A stretch of 39,550 nucleotides of DNA from an uncultured Ruminococcus sp. Lineage in GTDB: Bacteria; Bacillota; Clostridia; Oscillospirales; Acutalibacteraceae. How positions within the stretch are numbered: the first letter of the stretch is position 1; each line of letters opens with the position of its first letter. Made by a program: the position numbers and the translations under genes. This document shows, piece by piece, positions 24,174 to 31,613 of the stretch. The notes beneath the pieces are model-generated. The model saw nothing but the letters and a program-made list of their open reading frames with translations. It was not told the origin of the DNA and searched no databases. The stretch covers positions 1 to 39,550 of the forward strand of contig CACZWQ010000028.1 of assembly GCA_902784855.1 (NCBI GenBank). Direction: 5' to 3'.

Positions 24174-24268
24174 TTCGAATCCCGCCGAGGACCATAGCAA
24201 AGGTAAAAAACAACAAGGATACCCTTGGGGGTATCCTTGTTGTTTTGGCGTCCTCGGCGGGATTCGAA
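24174..24268. repeat. Inverted repeat of tRNA-Arg positions 54-72
   Basis: The 19 nt 24174-24192 on the plus strand are an exact copy of the 3' end of the minus-strand tRNA-Arg (24250-24268 as its reverse complement). The terminator hairpin lies between the arms. Read in the tRNA direction, the inverted copy is followed by GGCGAG, exactly as at tRNA-Leu. Confidence 0.95.
24205..24246 (-). terminator. Terminator of tRNA-Arg
   Basis: A 17-bp perfect stem (24207-24223 with 24230-24246) has a 6-nt loop. On the minus strand it ends in T6. Confidence 0.92.
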
Positions 24269-24322
24269 CCCACGGCCTTCCGCTTAGGAGGCGGACGCTC
24301 TATCCTGCTGAGCTACGAAGAC
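24246..24322 (-). tRNA. tRNA-Arg (CCT)
   Basis: On the minus strand the acceptor arms GTCTTCG/CGAGGAC pair with one wobble. The anticodon loop CTCCTAA gives CCT (codon AGG). The T arm is GGTTCGAATCC. Discriminator G and CCA are encoded. A promoter lies at 24344-24372. Confidence 0.95.
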
Positions 24323-24343
24323 ATACGGTATTTTGCATTCCCT

Positions 24344-24372
24344 ATTGTACATGATTCGCGTTCCTTTGTCAA
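24344..24372 (-). promoter_or_regulatory. Promoter of tRNA-Arg
   Basis: On the minus strand: TTGACA (24372-24367), 17 bp, TACAAT (24349-24344). Confidence 0.88.
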
Positions 24373-24430
24373 GTGCAACCGCTCAAATAAGGTTTTTCTC
24401 AAATAACGGGAGGAGATAGAAAAATAAGAC

Positions 24431-24459
24431 TTGACAAACTGCCGTGATTATGTTAAAAT
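24431..24459 (+). promoter_or_regulatory. Promoter of the tRNA-Ser pair
   Basis: TTGACA (24431-24436), 17 bp, TAAAAT (24454-24459) with an extended TGT before the -10. Confidence 0.85.
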
Positions 24460-24485
24460 AACTCATGCTGACATAAGGCATTTTT

Positions 24486-24574
24486 GGAGAGATGTCCGAG
24501 TGGTTTAAGGAGCTAGTCTTGAAAACTAGTGATCCCGCAAGGGACCAAGGGTTCGAATCCCTTTCTCTCCGCCA
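24486..24574 (+). tRNA. tRNA-Ser (TGA)
   Basis: The acceptor GGAGAGA/TCTCTCC is intact. The anticodon stem CTAGT/ACTAG has loop CTTGAAA, giving TGA (codon UCA). A long variable arm is present. Discriminator G and CCA are encoded. Confidence 0.96.
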
Positions 24575-24603
24575 ATTGAATTAATTATAACACTTTACGA
24601 TAC

Positions 24604-24696
24604 GGAGGATTACTCAAGTGGTGAAGAGGCTCCCCTGCTAAGGGAGTAGGTCGTCTAAAAAACGGCGCGAGGGTTCAAATCCCTTGTCCTCCGCCA
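24604..24696 (+). tRNA. tRNA-Ser (GCT)
   Basis: The acceptor GGAGGAT/GTCCTCC pairs with one wobble. The anticodon stem CTCCC/GGGAG has loop CTGCTAA, giving GCT (codons AGC/AGU). The variable arm is long. Discriminator G and CCA are encoded. It is probably on the same transcript as tRNA-Ser(TGA). Confidence 0.95.
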
Positions 24697-24711
24697 AACA
24701 TCAGAAAATAC

Positions 24712-24740
24712 TTGACAGTCATATGAACTTGTGATATAAT
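24712..24740 (+). promoter_or_regulatory. Promoter of the DUF1836-SPFH operon
   Basis: TTGACA (24712-24717), 17 bp, TATAAT (24735-24740) with an extended TGA before the -10. Confidence 0.92.
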
Positions 24741-24770
24741 CATCTAAAATCGATTCAGGGAGTGAGAACC

Positions 24771-25349
24771 ATGCAGCAAAACGCTTTGGACAGCGCAGCT
24801 TCCGCTGAAATGACCTGCGGCACCTTCGCGCTGTTTCGCCCGATGATCCGGGCGACCGACGGACTGACACTGCGTCAGGTCTGCGCGGTGACGAATCTGG
24901 AGCCCAGCACCATCCAAAACTGGATCAAGCGCGGATTCGTGGCGCGCCCGGTCAATAAGAAATACCGCGAGCGCCAGCTGGCGCGCATTCTGCTGATCGG
25001 CGATCTGCGCGACTGCATGAAAATCGATAACATCGGCGCGCTCTTGGCGCTGGTGAACGGCGACACCGAGGATGTTTCCGACGACATCATCTCGGAGGAG
25101 CAGCTTTATGATTACCTGCGCGCCGTGATCGGCAGGGCAGGAAAGGGCGCCCTGCCCTTTGAGAAGATCCCCGCAGCCGTGCGGGAGGTCACACACGACT
25201 ACATCCCCACCGACGACACCGCAGCCGATCGGCTCAACGAGGCGCTGACGGTGATGGCATACGCCTACACGGCGGGACAGTATAAACAGGAAGCCGACAG
25301 ACGGTTTCAACTGATGAAGGAGGAACACCATGAAAATCCACACAGATAA
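24771..25349 (+). CDS. DUF1836 protein with MerR-like helix-turn-helix
   Basis: Protein of 192 aa. An N-terminal helix-turn-helix (LTLRQVCAVTNLEPSTIQNW) is followed by KKYRERQLARILLIGDLRD, the pattern of DUF1836, whose members look like MerR-type DNA-binding proteins and are common in clostridia. AGGGAG lies upstream of ATG 24771 (a GTG at 24762 is possible). Its last 20 bp overlap the start of the SPFH gene, so it may regulate that operon; this is inference. Confidence 0.8.
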   Translation: MQQNALDSAASAEMTCGTFALFRPMIRATDGLTLRQVCAVTNLEPSTIQNWIKRGFVARPVNKKYRERQLARILLIGDLRDCMKIDNIGALLALVNGDTEDVSDDIISEEQLYDYLRAVIGRAGKGALPFEKIPAAVREVTHDYIPTDDTAADRLNEALTVMAYAYTAGQYKQEADRRFQLMKEEHHENPHR

Positions 25350-26187
25350 TGAGAACGGCGCAGCAACCGTCAAGAAATTCAACTGGAAGCGACTGGCGAT
25401 CATCTGCGCAGCGGCGCTGGTCGTCATAATCACCGCCGTCAACTGCCTGACGGTGGTCGACGCGGGCCACACGGGCGTTGTCGTCACGCTGGGAAGCGTC
25501 AACGAGGGCGTCTTGCAGGAGGGCATCCACGCAAAGCTGCCCTTTGTGCAGAACGTCGTCAAGATCGACAACCGCATCCAAAAGCTGGAGGTCAACACCG
25601 AGGCGTTCTCCAAGGACCTGCAGAGCGTCAAGACCGTGCTCGCGATCAACTATCGCGTCGACACGTCCAAGAGCTACAGCATCTACAAGAACATCGGCGC
25701 GGACTATGAGAACGTGCTGGTCGTGCCCGCAGTCAACGAGGTGCTCAAGGCGATCACCGCCCAGTACACCGCCGAGCAGAGCGTGACCAACCGCGTGCTG
25801 ATCTCCGAGGGTCTCGTCAAGGGGCTGAACGCGAAGCTCAACGATGTGGGACTTTACGTCACCGACGTCAACATCATCGACTTTGACTTCTCCGAGGCGT
25901 TCATCACCGCCATTGAGGAAAAGCAGGTCGCACAGCAGAAGCTCTTGAAGGCGGAGACCGAGAAGCAGACAGCCATCACCAACGCGCAGGCGGCTGCCGA
26001 GGCGGTCAAGATCAAGGCGGAGGGCGACGCCGAGGCGAACAAGAAGCTGAACGAATCCCTGACCGAAAAGGTCCTCGAAAACAAGAAAATCGAAAAGTGG
26101 AACGGCGAGCTGCCCAAGGTCAGCGGCAGCGGCGGCACGATCATTGATATCGGCTCCGTCGACGGTTCCGCAGCAAAAGCAGAGTAA
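25330..26187 (+). CDS. Prohibitin/SPFH (Band 7) membrane scaffold protein
   Basis: Protein of 285 aa with one N-terminal membrane segment (LAIICAAALVVIITAVNCL), then a Band 7 domain (VVDAGHTGVVVTLGSVNEGVLQEG, the PGEA-like beta core, and VLVVPAVNEVLKAITAQYTAEQ). A long helix follows (KQVAQQKLLKAETEKQTAI) and a short Gly/Ser tail. The prohibitin branch forms membrane rings or microdomains and often supports membrane proteases. AAGGAGG precedes the ATG, inside the end of the DUF1836 gene. Confidence 0.93.
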   Translation: MKIHTDNENGAATVKKFNWKRLAIICAAALVVIITAVNCLTVVDAGHTGVVVTLGSVNEGVLQEGIHAKLPFVQNVVKIDNRIQKLEVNTEAFSKDLQSVKTVLAINYRVDTSKSYSIYKNIGADYENVLVVPAVNEVLKAITAQYTAEQSVTNRVLISEGLVKGLNAKLNDVGLYVTDVNIIDFDFSEAFITAIEEKQVAQQKLLKAETEKQTAITNAQAAAEAVKIKAEGDAEANKKLNESLTEKVLENKKIEKWNGELPKVSGSGGTIIDIGSVDGSAAKAE

Positions 26188-26200
26188 GCGAGGTATTGAC

Positions 26201-26407
26201 ATGATTATCGGCATTATCGCGTTTTTCGTGATCATCGGAATTCCCGTGATCCTGATGGTGCGCAACTACAACTATAACCACCGCTTCGGTGAGGGCTTGT
26301 TCAAGGACAGCGAGTACAACCTGGATGAGCCGGAGGCGCTTGCGGATAAGAATTACTATGACGATCAAGCGTTAAAAAAAGAAAACTTGTGGAATAAAAA
26401 GCCTTGA
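26201..26407 (+). CDS. Small single-span membrane protein
   Basis: Protein of 68 aa: a hydrophobic N-terminal helix (IIGIIAFFVIIGIPVILMV) and a polar acidic tail. It begins 13 nt after the SPFH stop, with a modest GAGG site, so it is probably co-expressed with the scaffold protein. I do not recognise a family. Confidence 0.65.
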   Translation: MIIGIIAFFVIIGIPVILMVRNYNYNHRFGEGLFKDSEYNLDEPEALADKNYYDDQALKKENLWNKKP

Positions 26408-26432
26408 TTTTTCGGTTCATTAGTGCTATCAT
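26404..26432 (+). promoter_or_regulatory. Promoter of the T-box-pheST transcript
   Basis: TTGATT (26404-26409), 17 bp, TATCAT (26427-26432) with an extended TGC. It overlaps the stop of the small membrane gene. Confidence 0.7.
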
Positions 26433-26439
26433 ACTAAGA

Positions 26440-26690
26440 GATAACACGATGACGGAGAGAGTAGTCTTGCCCCCTGCCGGGAAAGAGAGACGCGTCGGCG
26501 GCTGAAAGCGCGTTCCGGCAGTGCAAGGTGAAGTTCGCTCCCGAGTGGCGCGCCTGAACAGGAAGTAGGGCGCGACGGGTGACACCGTTAACTGTTCCGA
26601 GTGTTTGCATTCGCTTATGCAAAAATCAGGGTGGTACCGCGGAAGAAGCTTTCGTCCCTGCGTCATGACGGCGCAGGGACTCTTTTTTTG
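26440..26690 (+). promoter_or_regulatory. T-box riboswitch, phenylalanine type
   Basis: About 250 nt before pheS. The T-box sequence AGGGTGGTACCGCGG is at 26628-26642; its TGGT pairs with an uncharged tRNA ending ACCA, which fits tRNA-Phe (discriminator A). The start shows the stem I pattern GATGACGGAGAGAGTAG. A TTC triplet at 26534-26536 is well placed as the Phe specifier. The expression platform is a 9-bp terminator stem (26654-26662 with 26672-26680) and a T tract to 26689. Uncharged tRNA-Phe would prevent termination and allow pheST expression. Confidence 0.95.
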
Positions 26691-26732
26691 GGACCGGCAT
26701 GATCTGTAACTCATAACTCACGGAGGTTATTT

Positions 26733-27782
26733 ATGGATAGAATCAAAGCATTGCAAGAAGAATTTCAGGAAAAGCTTGCGCAGATCGTCGATCTGAACGC
26801 GCTCGAAAAGATGCGCGTCGACTATCTGGGCAAAAAGGGCAGCATTACCGCGCTGCTCAAGGGCATGAAGGATCTCACCAATGAGGAGAAGAAATCCTTC
26901 GGCGCGGAGGTCAATAAGCTCAAGGGCTTCGCCGCAAAGAAGATCGAGGAGAAGGTCGAGGAATTGCGGCAGGCAGAGGTCGCGCGCGAGATCGCGTCCA
27001 TGCCCAAGTTCGACATCACCGCCCCCGCCGACCTGTCGCGCGGCTCCTATCATCCGATCACGCTGGTGCAGCGCCAGTGCGAGAACATCTTTAAGTCCAT
27101 GGGCTTCACCGTGGAGGACTATCCCGAGGTGGTCACCGACTACGAATGCTTTGAGTCGGTCAACATCCCCAAGCACCATCCCGCCCGCGACATGCAGGAT
27201 ACCTACTACCTGACCAACGGTCAGCTGCTGAAATCGCAGACCTCTGCGGCGCAGAACGCGATCCTCAGAAAGTACGGCAAAAACCTCAAAGAAAACGGCG
27301 TGCCCATCAAGGCGATCTTCCCGGGACGCTGCTTCCGAAACGAGGCGACCGACGCCAGCCATGAGAATACCTTCTTCCAGATGGAGGGCATGATGGTCGA
27401 CAAGGACATCTCCATCTCCAACCTGATCTTCTTTATGAAGACCATGCTTTCCGAGGTGTTCCGAAGAGACGTCAAGGTGCGTCTGCGCCCGGGCTTTTTC
27501 CCCTTCGTTGAGCCGGGCTTCGAGCTGGATATCAACTGCCTGATCTGCGGCGGCGAGGGCTGCGCCTCCTGCAAGCACAGCGGCTGGCTGGAGCTTTGCC
27601 CCTGCGGCATGATCCATCCCAACGTGCTGCGCGAGGGCGGCATCGACCCCGACACATACACGGGCTTTGCCTTCGGCTTGGGGCTGACCAGACTCGCGAT
27701 GATGGAATACAAGATCAAGGACATCCGCGACCTCAACAGCGGCAGCCTGAAAGCGCTGTCACAGTTCACGGACGACGAATAA
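26733..27782 (+). CDS. pheS: Phenylalanyl-tRNA synthetase alpha subunit
   Basis: Protein of 349 aa. The N-terminal coiled coil binds tRNA; the catalytic core has the class II motifs (motif 2 PGRCFRNEATDASHENTF and motif 3 GFAFGLGLTRLAMM). Four Cys residues (LICGGEGCASCKHS) lie between them as a short Cys-rich loop of the kind found in many Firmicutes PheS. CGGAGG precedes the ATG. It is followed 16 nt later by pheT; the alpha2-beta2 enzyme charges tRNA-Phe. Confidence 0.98.
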   Translation: MDRIKALQEEFQEKLAQIVDLNALEKMRVDYLGKKGSITALLKGMKDLTNEEKKSFGAEVNKLKGFAAKKIEEKVEELRQAEVAREIASMPKFDITAPADLSRGSYHPITLVQRQCENIFKSMGFTVEDYPEVVTDYECFESVNIPKHHPARDMQDTYYLTNGQLLKSQTSAAQNAILRKYGKNLKENGVPIKAIFPGRCFRNEATDASHENTFFQMEGMMVDKDISISNLIFFMKTMLSEVFRRDVKVRLRPGFFPFVEPGFELDINCLICGGEGCASCKHSGWLELCPCGMIHPNVLREGGIDPDTYTGFAFGLGLTRLAMMEYKIKDIRDLNSGSLKALSQFTDDE

Positions 27783-27798
27783 GGGAGGAGAGCTTGCT

Positions 27799-30165
27799 AT
27801 GTTTTTATCAATGAACTGGATTTCCGATTTCGTTGACCTTTCGGGTCTCGACAAGACGGAGCTGATCCATCAGTTTTCACTGTCCACCGCCGAGGTGGAA
27901 AACGATATTTTCTTCAAGGGCAGCGACATCAGCGGCATCGTCGTCGCCGAGATCAAGTCGGTGGAGAACCACCCCGACTCCAAAAAGCTGCACCTGCTCA
28001 AGGTCGACGCAGGCGACGGCGAGCTGACCGACGTAGTCTGCGGCGCGCCGAATGTGCGCGTCGGCATGAAAACCGCCTTTGCCAAGGTGGGCGCCCAAAT
28101 CGGCGACATCACCATCGCGCCCCGCAAGCTGGCGGGCTATACCTCCAACGGCATGTGCTGCGGCGAGTCGGAGCTGGGCATCAGCGACGACAACTCGGGC
28201 ATCATGGAGATCACCGATGACATCCCCTGCGGCACCGACCTCAAGAGCGTCTACGAGATCGACGACATCGTCTTTGAGGTCGACAACAAGTCGCTCACCA
28301 ACCGCCCCGACCTCTGGGGTCACTACGGCATCGCCAGAGAGTTTGCCGCGCTGGCGGGCAGACCCTTAAAGCCGCTGGAGACCGAGGATCTGAGCGCCTA
28401 TAACAGCCTGCCGCAGGTCGACCTCAAAATCGAGGATCCGCTTTGCTACCGCTACTCCTGTTTGCAGGTCGAGAACATCAAGCGCAGCGTCAGCCCCGTC
28501 AACATGCGCATCCGTCTCTACTACTGCGGCATGCGCGCCATCAACTTCCTCGCCGACCTCACCAACTACCTCATGCTGGAGATGGGTCAGCCCATGCACG
28601 CCTTTGACTCCCGCAAGGTCGGCATGATCCGCATCAAGCGCTTTGACAAGCCCTTTGTGTTTCAAACCCTCGACGGCGTGGAGCGCAACGTGGATGAAAA
28701 CACCCTGATGATCTGCAACGACGACACCCCCGTCGCCATCGCCGGCATCATGGGCGGTCTCGACTCCGAGATCGTGGCGGACACCACCACTCTGACGCTG
28801 GAATCCGCCACCTTTGACGCGGCTTCCATCCGCAAGTCGACCGTCCGTCTCGCGCACCGCACCGACGCGTCCATGCGCTATGAAAAGAGCCTTGACCCCG
28901 AGCTGACGGTTCCCGCGATCGCGCGTCTTTTAAATCTTTTAAAGAAATATGATGAGGGCGCGACCGTCGTTTCCGCGCTCACCGACGAATATGTCTATCA
29001 CTTTGACAAGGTAGAGCTGAACTTCAACAAGTCCTTTGTCGACCGCTACACGGGCATCGAGATCGACAACGAGACCATCGTGAAAACCCTGCAAAGCCTC
29101 GGCTTTCAGGTATCGCTCGACGGCGACAACTTCGACGTGACCGTGCCCTCGTGGAGAGCCACCAAGGACGTCACCATGAACGCCGATATCATCGAGGAGA
29201 TCACCCGCATCTACGGCTACGACAACTTTGCCGTCCACACCACCCGCTCGCCGCTCTATCCCGTGCGCATGGACGAGGTGAAGCGCAACGAGGAGAAGAT
29301 CAAGGAAGTCCTCGTCAAGCGCTATGATCTCCACGAGCTGCACTCCTATGTGTGGGCGTACTATGACGAATTGAAGGTGCTCGGCATCGCGGTCGAGGAC
29401 AACATCAAGCTCGCCAACGCCACCAACCCCAACATCGAGACCATCCGCAACTCGATGATCCCCACCCAGCTCTGTCAGGTCAAGACGAACGTCGGCTACG
29501 CGCCCGAGTTCGGCATCTTTGAGATCGGCAGAGTCGTAACGGGCATGACGGCGGATAATCTCTGCATCGAGAAGAAAATGCTCGCCGTGACCCTTTACAG
29601 CAAGACGGCGGATGTCAAGGCGCTGTATTTCAAGCTGCGCGATATCCTCGCCACCGTCGCCGACGACATCAAGCACCGCGCGCTCGGCTTTGCCGAAGCG
29701 CAGCCGACCCATGACTATGAGCACCCCGTCAACCTCAACCGCGTGCTGCTCGACGGCGCGGACATCGGCGTGATGGGCATTGTCCATCACACCGTCGGCA
29801 AGAAGATCGACAAGAAAGCGTCGATCGTGTTCGCCGAGATCGATATGCAGGCGTTCGCGGATATCGACAACGCCTCCATCGTCTATGAGGAGCCGTCCAA
29901 GTTCCCGCCGATGGATTACGACATCAGCGTCGTGATCCCCAAGGGCGTGCTGTTCGCCGATATGGCGGCATGCTGGAAAGACGAGGGCAAGGGTATTTTG
30001 AAGGGCGCCAAGGTCGTCGACAGTTACGACACCGAGCTGTTCCACAGCGAGACCATCCGCTTTGAATTCTCCTCGCATGAGCGCACCCTCGCGATGACAG
30101 AGGTGCAGGAGATCATGGACAGGATCGTCAGGAACCTCAACGCCATCCATGTCAATTTGAGATAA
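27799..30165 (+). CDS. pheT: Phenylalanyl-tRNA synthetase beta subunit
   Basis: Protein of 788 aa, the usual length. Order of domains: an EMAP-type tRNA-binding domain (about 40-150, VVCGAPNVRVG), the B3/B4 editing region, B5 (with the acidic and SLGFQVSLDG regions), the catalytic-like core (VDENTL to EKSLDPEL), and a C-terminal FDX-ACB anticodon-binding domain (SKFPPMDYDISVVIP). GGGAGG lies upstream. The terminator follows at 30185-30212. Confidence 0.98.
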   Translation: MFLSMNWISDFVDLSGLDKTELIHQFSLSTAEVENDIFFKGSDISGIVVAEIKSVENHPDSKKLHLLKVDAGDGELTDVVCGAPNVRVGMKTAFAKVGAQIGDITIAPRKLAGYTSNGMCCGESELGISDDNSGIMEITDDIPCGTDLKSVYEIDDIVFEVDNKSLTNRPDLWGHYGIAREFAALAGRPLKPLETEDLSAYNSLPQVDLKIEDPLCYRYSCLQVENIKRSVSPVNMRIRLYYCGMRAINFLADLTNYLMLEMGQPMHAFDSRKVGMIRIKRFDKPFVFQTLDGVERNVDENTLMICNDDTPVAIAGIMGGLDSEIVADTTTLTLESATFDAASIRKSTVRLAHRTDASMRYEKSLDPELTVPAIARLLNLLKKYDEGATVVSALTDEYVYHFDKVELNFNKSFVDRYTGIEIDNETIVKTLQSLGFQVSLDGDNFDVTVPSWRATKDVTMNADIIEEITRIYGYDNFAVHTTRSPLYPVRMDEVKRNEEKIKEVLVKRYDLHELHSYVWAYYDELKVLGIAVEDNIKLANATNPNIETIRNSMIPTQLCQVKTNVGYAPEFGIFEIGRVVTGMTADNLCIEKKMLAVTLYSKTADVKALYFKLRDILATVADDIKHRALGFAEAQPTHDYEHPVNLNRVLLDGADIGVMGIVHHTVGKKIDKKASIVFAEIDMQAFADIDNASIVYEEPSKFPPMDYDISVVIPKGVLFADMAACWKDEGKGILKGAKVVDSYDTELFHSETIRFEFSSHERTLAMTEVQEIMDRIVRNLNAIHVNLR

Positions 30166-30184
30166 TAATACTAAACTCAAATAA

Positions 30185-30214
30185 AAAATAGACAATCTTT
30201 GCGGTCTATTTTCC
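30185..30214 (+). terminator. Terminator of pheST
   Basis: A 9-bp stem (30185-30193 with 30204-30212) has a 10-nt loop; the T run is part of the stem. It lies 20 nt after pheT. Confidence 0.7.
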
Positions 30215-30271
30215 GCAATACTTCGTTGTCGTCTCGTCGTCGCGCGCTGTGCTTGCTGGTTAGATAAGACC

Positions 30272-30502
30272 ATGATATTTTCGCTCGGTGAGGAGAAGGA
30301 TGACCAGATCAAGGCGGGACTTACCATCGTATATGATGCGTTGAGGCAGAAAGGCTATAATCCCATCAATCAGATCGTAGGTTACATCCTCTCGGAGGAT
30401 CCCACCTACATCACCACCTACAACAACGCCCGCAATATCATCAGCAAAATTGACCGCGACGACTTACTGGAAGCCCTGGTGAAGTCATACCTGAACGTAT
30501 AA
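30272..30502 (+). CDS. ireB: IreB-family phosphoprotein (UPF0297), apparent start loss
   Basis: As read from the first ATG, 76 aa. The core QKGYNPINQIVGYILSEDPTYI and NNARNIISKIDRDDLLEALVKSYL is the IreB/YrzL family, a small substrate of the PASTA kinase IreK/PrkC. Bacillus YrzL begins with the motif DKTMKF; here the same motif (DKTMIF) is coded in frame, but its Asp, Lys and Thr codons lie just upstream of the only ATG (30263-30271) and are preceded by TTA, not a start. No Shine-Dalgarno site precedes the ATG. The native start therefore seems lost or replaced. Confidence 0.9.
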   Translation: MIFSLGEEKDDQIKAGLTIVYDALRQKGYNPINQIVGYILSEDPTYITTYNNARNIISKIDRDDLLEALVKSYLNV

Positions 30503-30531
30503 TAATATCATACAGAAAGGATTGGTGCCTT

Positions 30532-30837
30532 GTGGCAGACAGCAAAAAGGCAGGGGAGTTTTTCACCTATAAAGGCAGGCCCCTTGTCCGCTGCGGTGAC
30601 GAGATCTACTACGGCAACATGGAGGAGCCGTATGTCATCAGAATGCAGATAAAAAGCAAGAAGGAAGTCAACGGCGAGGAGATCGCAGACAAGGTGACGG
30701 TGCAGCTGATGGCGACCGACCCCTATCTTTCTCCGCGCAAGCAGCTGGTGAAATCCAGCGAGAAGAACGGATTGTATCTGGCGATGGACATTGCGGACAT
30801 CTGGCTGGAGCGCGCGCTTTCCGGAAAAAAGAAGTGA
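30532..30837 (+). CDS. Small conserved-looking protein of unknown function
   Basis: Protein of 101 aa, start GTG 30532 with AAAGGA before it, 29 nt after ireB. Soluble and lysine-rich, with no membrane segment. Its middle (EVNGEEIADKVTVQLMATDP) looks beta-rich. I do not recognise a family. In many Firmicutes this position after ireB holds ruvX or a DUF1292 gene; this protein is neither by eye. It is probably co-transcribed with ireB and ends at a strong terminator. Confidence 0.65.
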   Translation: MADSKKAGEFFTYKGRPLVRCGDEIYYGNMEEPYVIRMQIKSKKEVNGEEIADKVTVQLMATDPYLSPRKQLVKSSEKNGLYLAMDIADIWLERALSGKKK

Positions 30838-30839
30838 TG

Positions 30840-30867
30840 AAAAAGGTCGGCGGGAGCCGACCTTTTT
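30840..30867 (+). terminator. Strong terminator after the ireB operon
   Basis: A 12-bp perfect stem (30840-30851 with 30856-30867), 4-nt loop, with A5/T5 ends. Confidence 0.92.
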
Positions 30868-30890
30868 GGTTTAACGGGAATGAATGAATG

Positions 30891-30918
30891 AAAAAAGCGG
30901 CTCCGAGGAGCCGCTTTT
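30891..30918 (-). terminator. Terminator of the minus-strand tetraspan gene
   Basis: An 11-bp perfect stem (30893-30903 with 30908-30918), 4-nt loop, with A6/T4 ends. It lies between two convergent genes and can serve the minus strand. Confidence 0.85.
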
Positions 30919-30933
30919 CAATTAGCTTTTAAA

Positions 30934-31395
30934 TCAGCCCTGATTCTTAAGCTGGATCGCACCTACGATGTAGAGAACGGGGATGACCAGACCTGCGAGG
31001 ATGGTGAAGATCTGGACAGCGTGAGTACCGGTGGAGAACAGGATGTTACCGATCAGCGAAAGAGCCGCGCAGATGCCGCCGAAGATGATCATCTTCTGAG
31101 CAGCCTCGGGGTTGTTCCAGTTCTTCTTGCCGGTGACGCCGGCGATGATCTCGAATACAGCGCCCGCGATGATGATGACAACACCGACCCAAACAAGCGC
31201 CATAACGGGAGCGGCAACACTGCCGTAACCGCTTGCTTCCAGAGCTGCGTTGATCTCGTCACCGTTCGCAGCAACGACTGCCTGGCCGAGACCGGCGAAG
31301 ATCGCGACGAAGAAGCTCGCAACCGCAGAGACGATACCGCCGATCATCATGATGATGCTGACGACTTTCAAAAGCATAGATCCCTTTTGTTCCAT
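30934..31395 (-). CDS. Four-span membrane protein of unknown function
   Basis: Protein of 153 aa with four predicted membrane segments (around residues 10-35, 62-85, 102-122, 128-150) and short loops. I do not recognise a named family; the layout recalls small tetraspan proteins such as those of the MARVEL/DUF4064 type. AAGGAGG lies before ATG. An extended -10 (TGG-TATAAT) is at 31449-31454 on the minus strand. Confidence 0.7.
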   Translation of the reverse strand: MEQKGSMLLKVVSIIMMIGGIVSAVASFFVAIFAGLGQAVVAANGDEINAALEASGYGSVAAPVMALVWVGVVIIIAGAVFEIIAGVTGKKNWNNPEAAQKMIIFGGICAALSLIGNILFSTGTHAVQIFTILAGLVIPVLYIVGAIQLKNQG

Positions 31396-31448
31396 TGAAT
31401 AATCCTCCTTAGATTATAAAAAAGATGTTGTGGCTGTTAACCACCCCT

Positions 31449-31457
31449 ATTATACCA
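31449..31457 (-). promoter_or_regulatory. Extended -10 promoter of the tetraspan gene
   Basis: On the minus strand: TGG followed by TATAAT (31454-31449). No good -35 is seen. It is 54 nt upstream of the ATG. Confidence 0.6.
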
Positions 31458-31566
31458 TAGAATGGTGAAAATGAGTATTACAACTTTGTTATTTATCAAA
31501 AAAAAAATCACAGGAATTAGGAAGGTATAACCGATGTTTTTGTCGCATATACTGATAATCGGAACA

Positions 31567-31600
31567 CAAAAGCGGGCTGTCGTTTTGTGCGACAGCCCGC
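31567..31600 (-). terminator. Terminator of the lipoprotein/SGNH operon
   Basis: An 11-bp perfect stem (31572-31582 with 31590-31600). On the minus strand it is followed by TTTT. Confidence 0.85.
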
Positions 31601-31613
31601 TGTGCGGATCAAA

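Noticed and set aside
26440..26690. Short open frames within the T-box region
   Set aside because: The region is a well-formed T-box leader; the frames lack ribosome sites and cross its stems.
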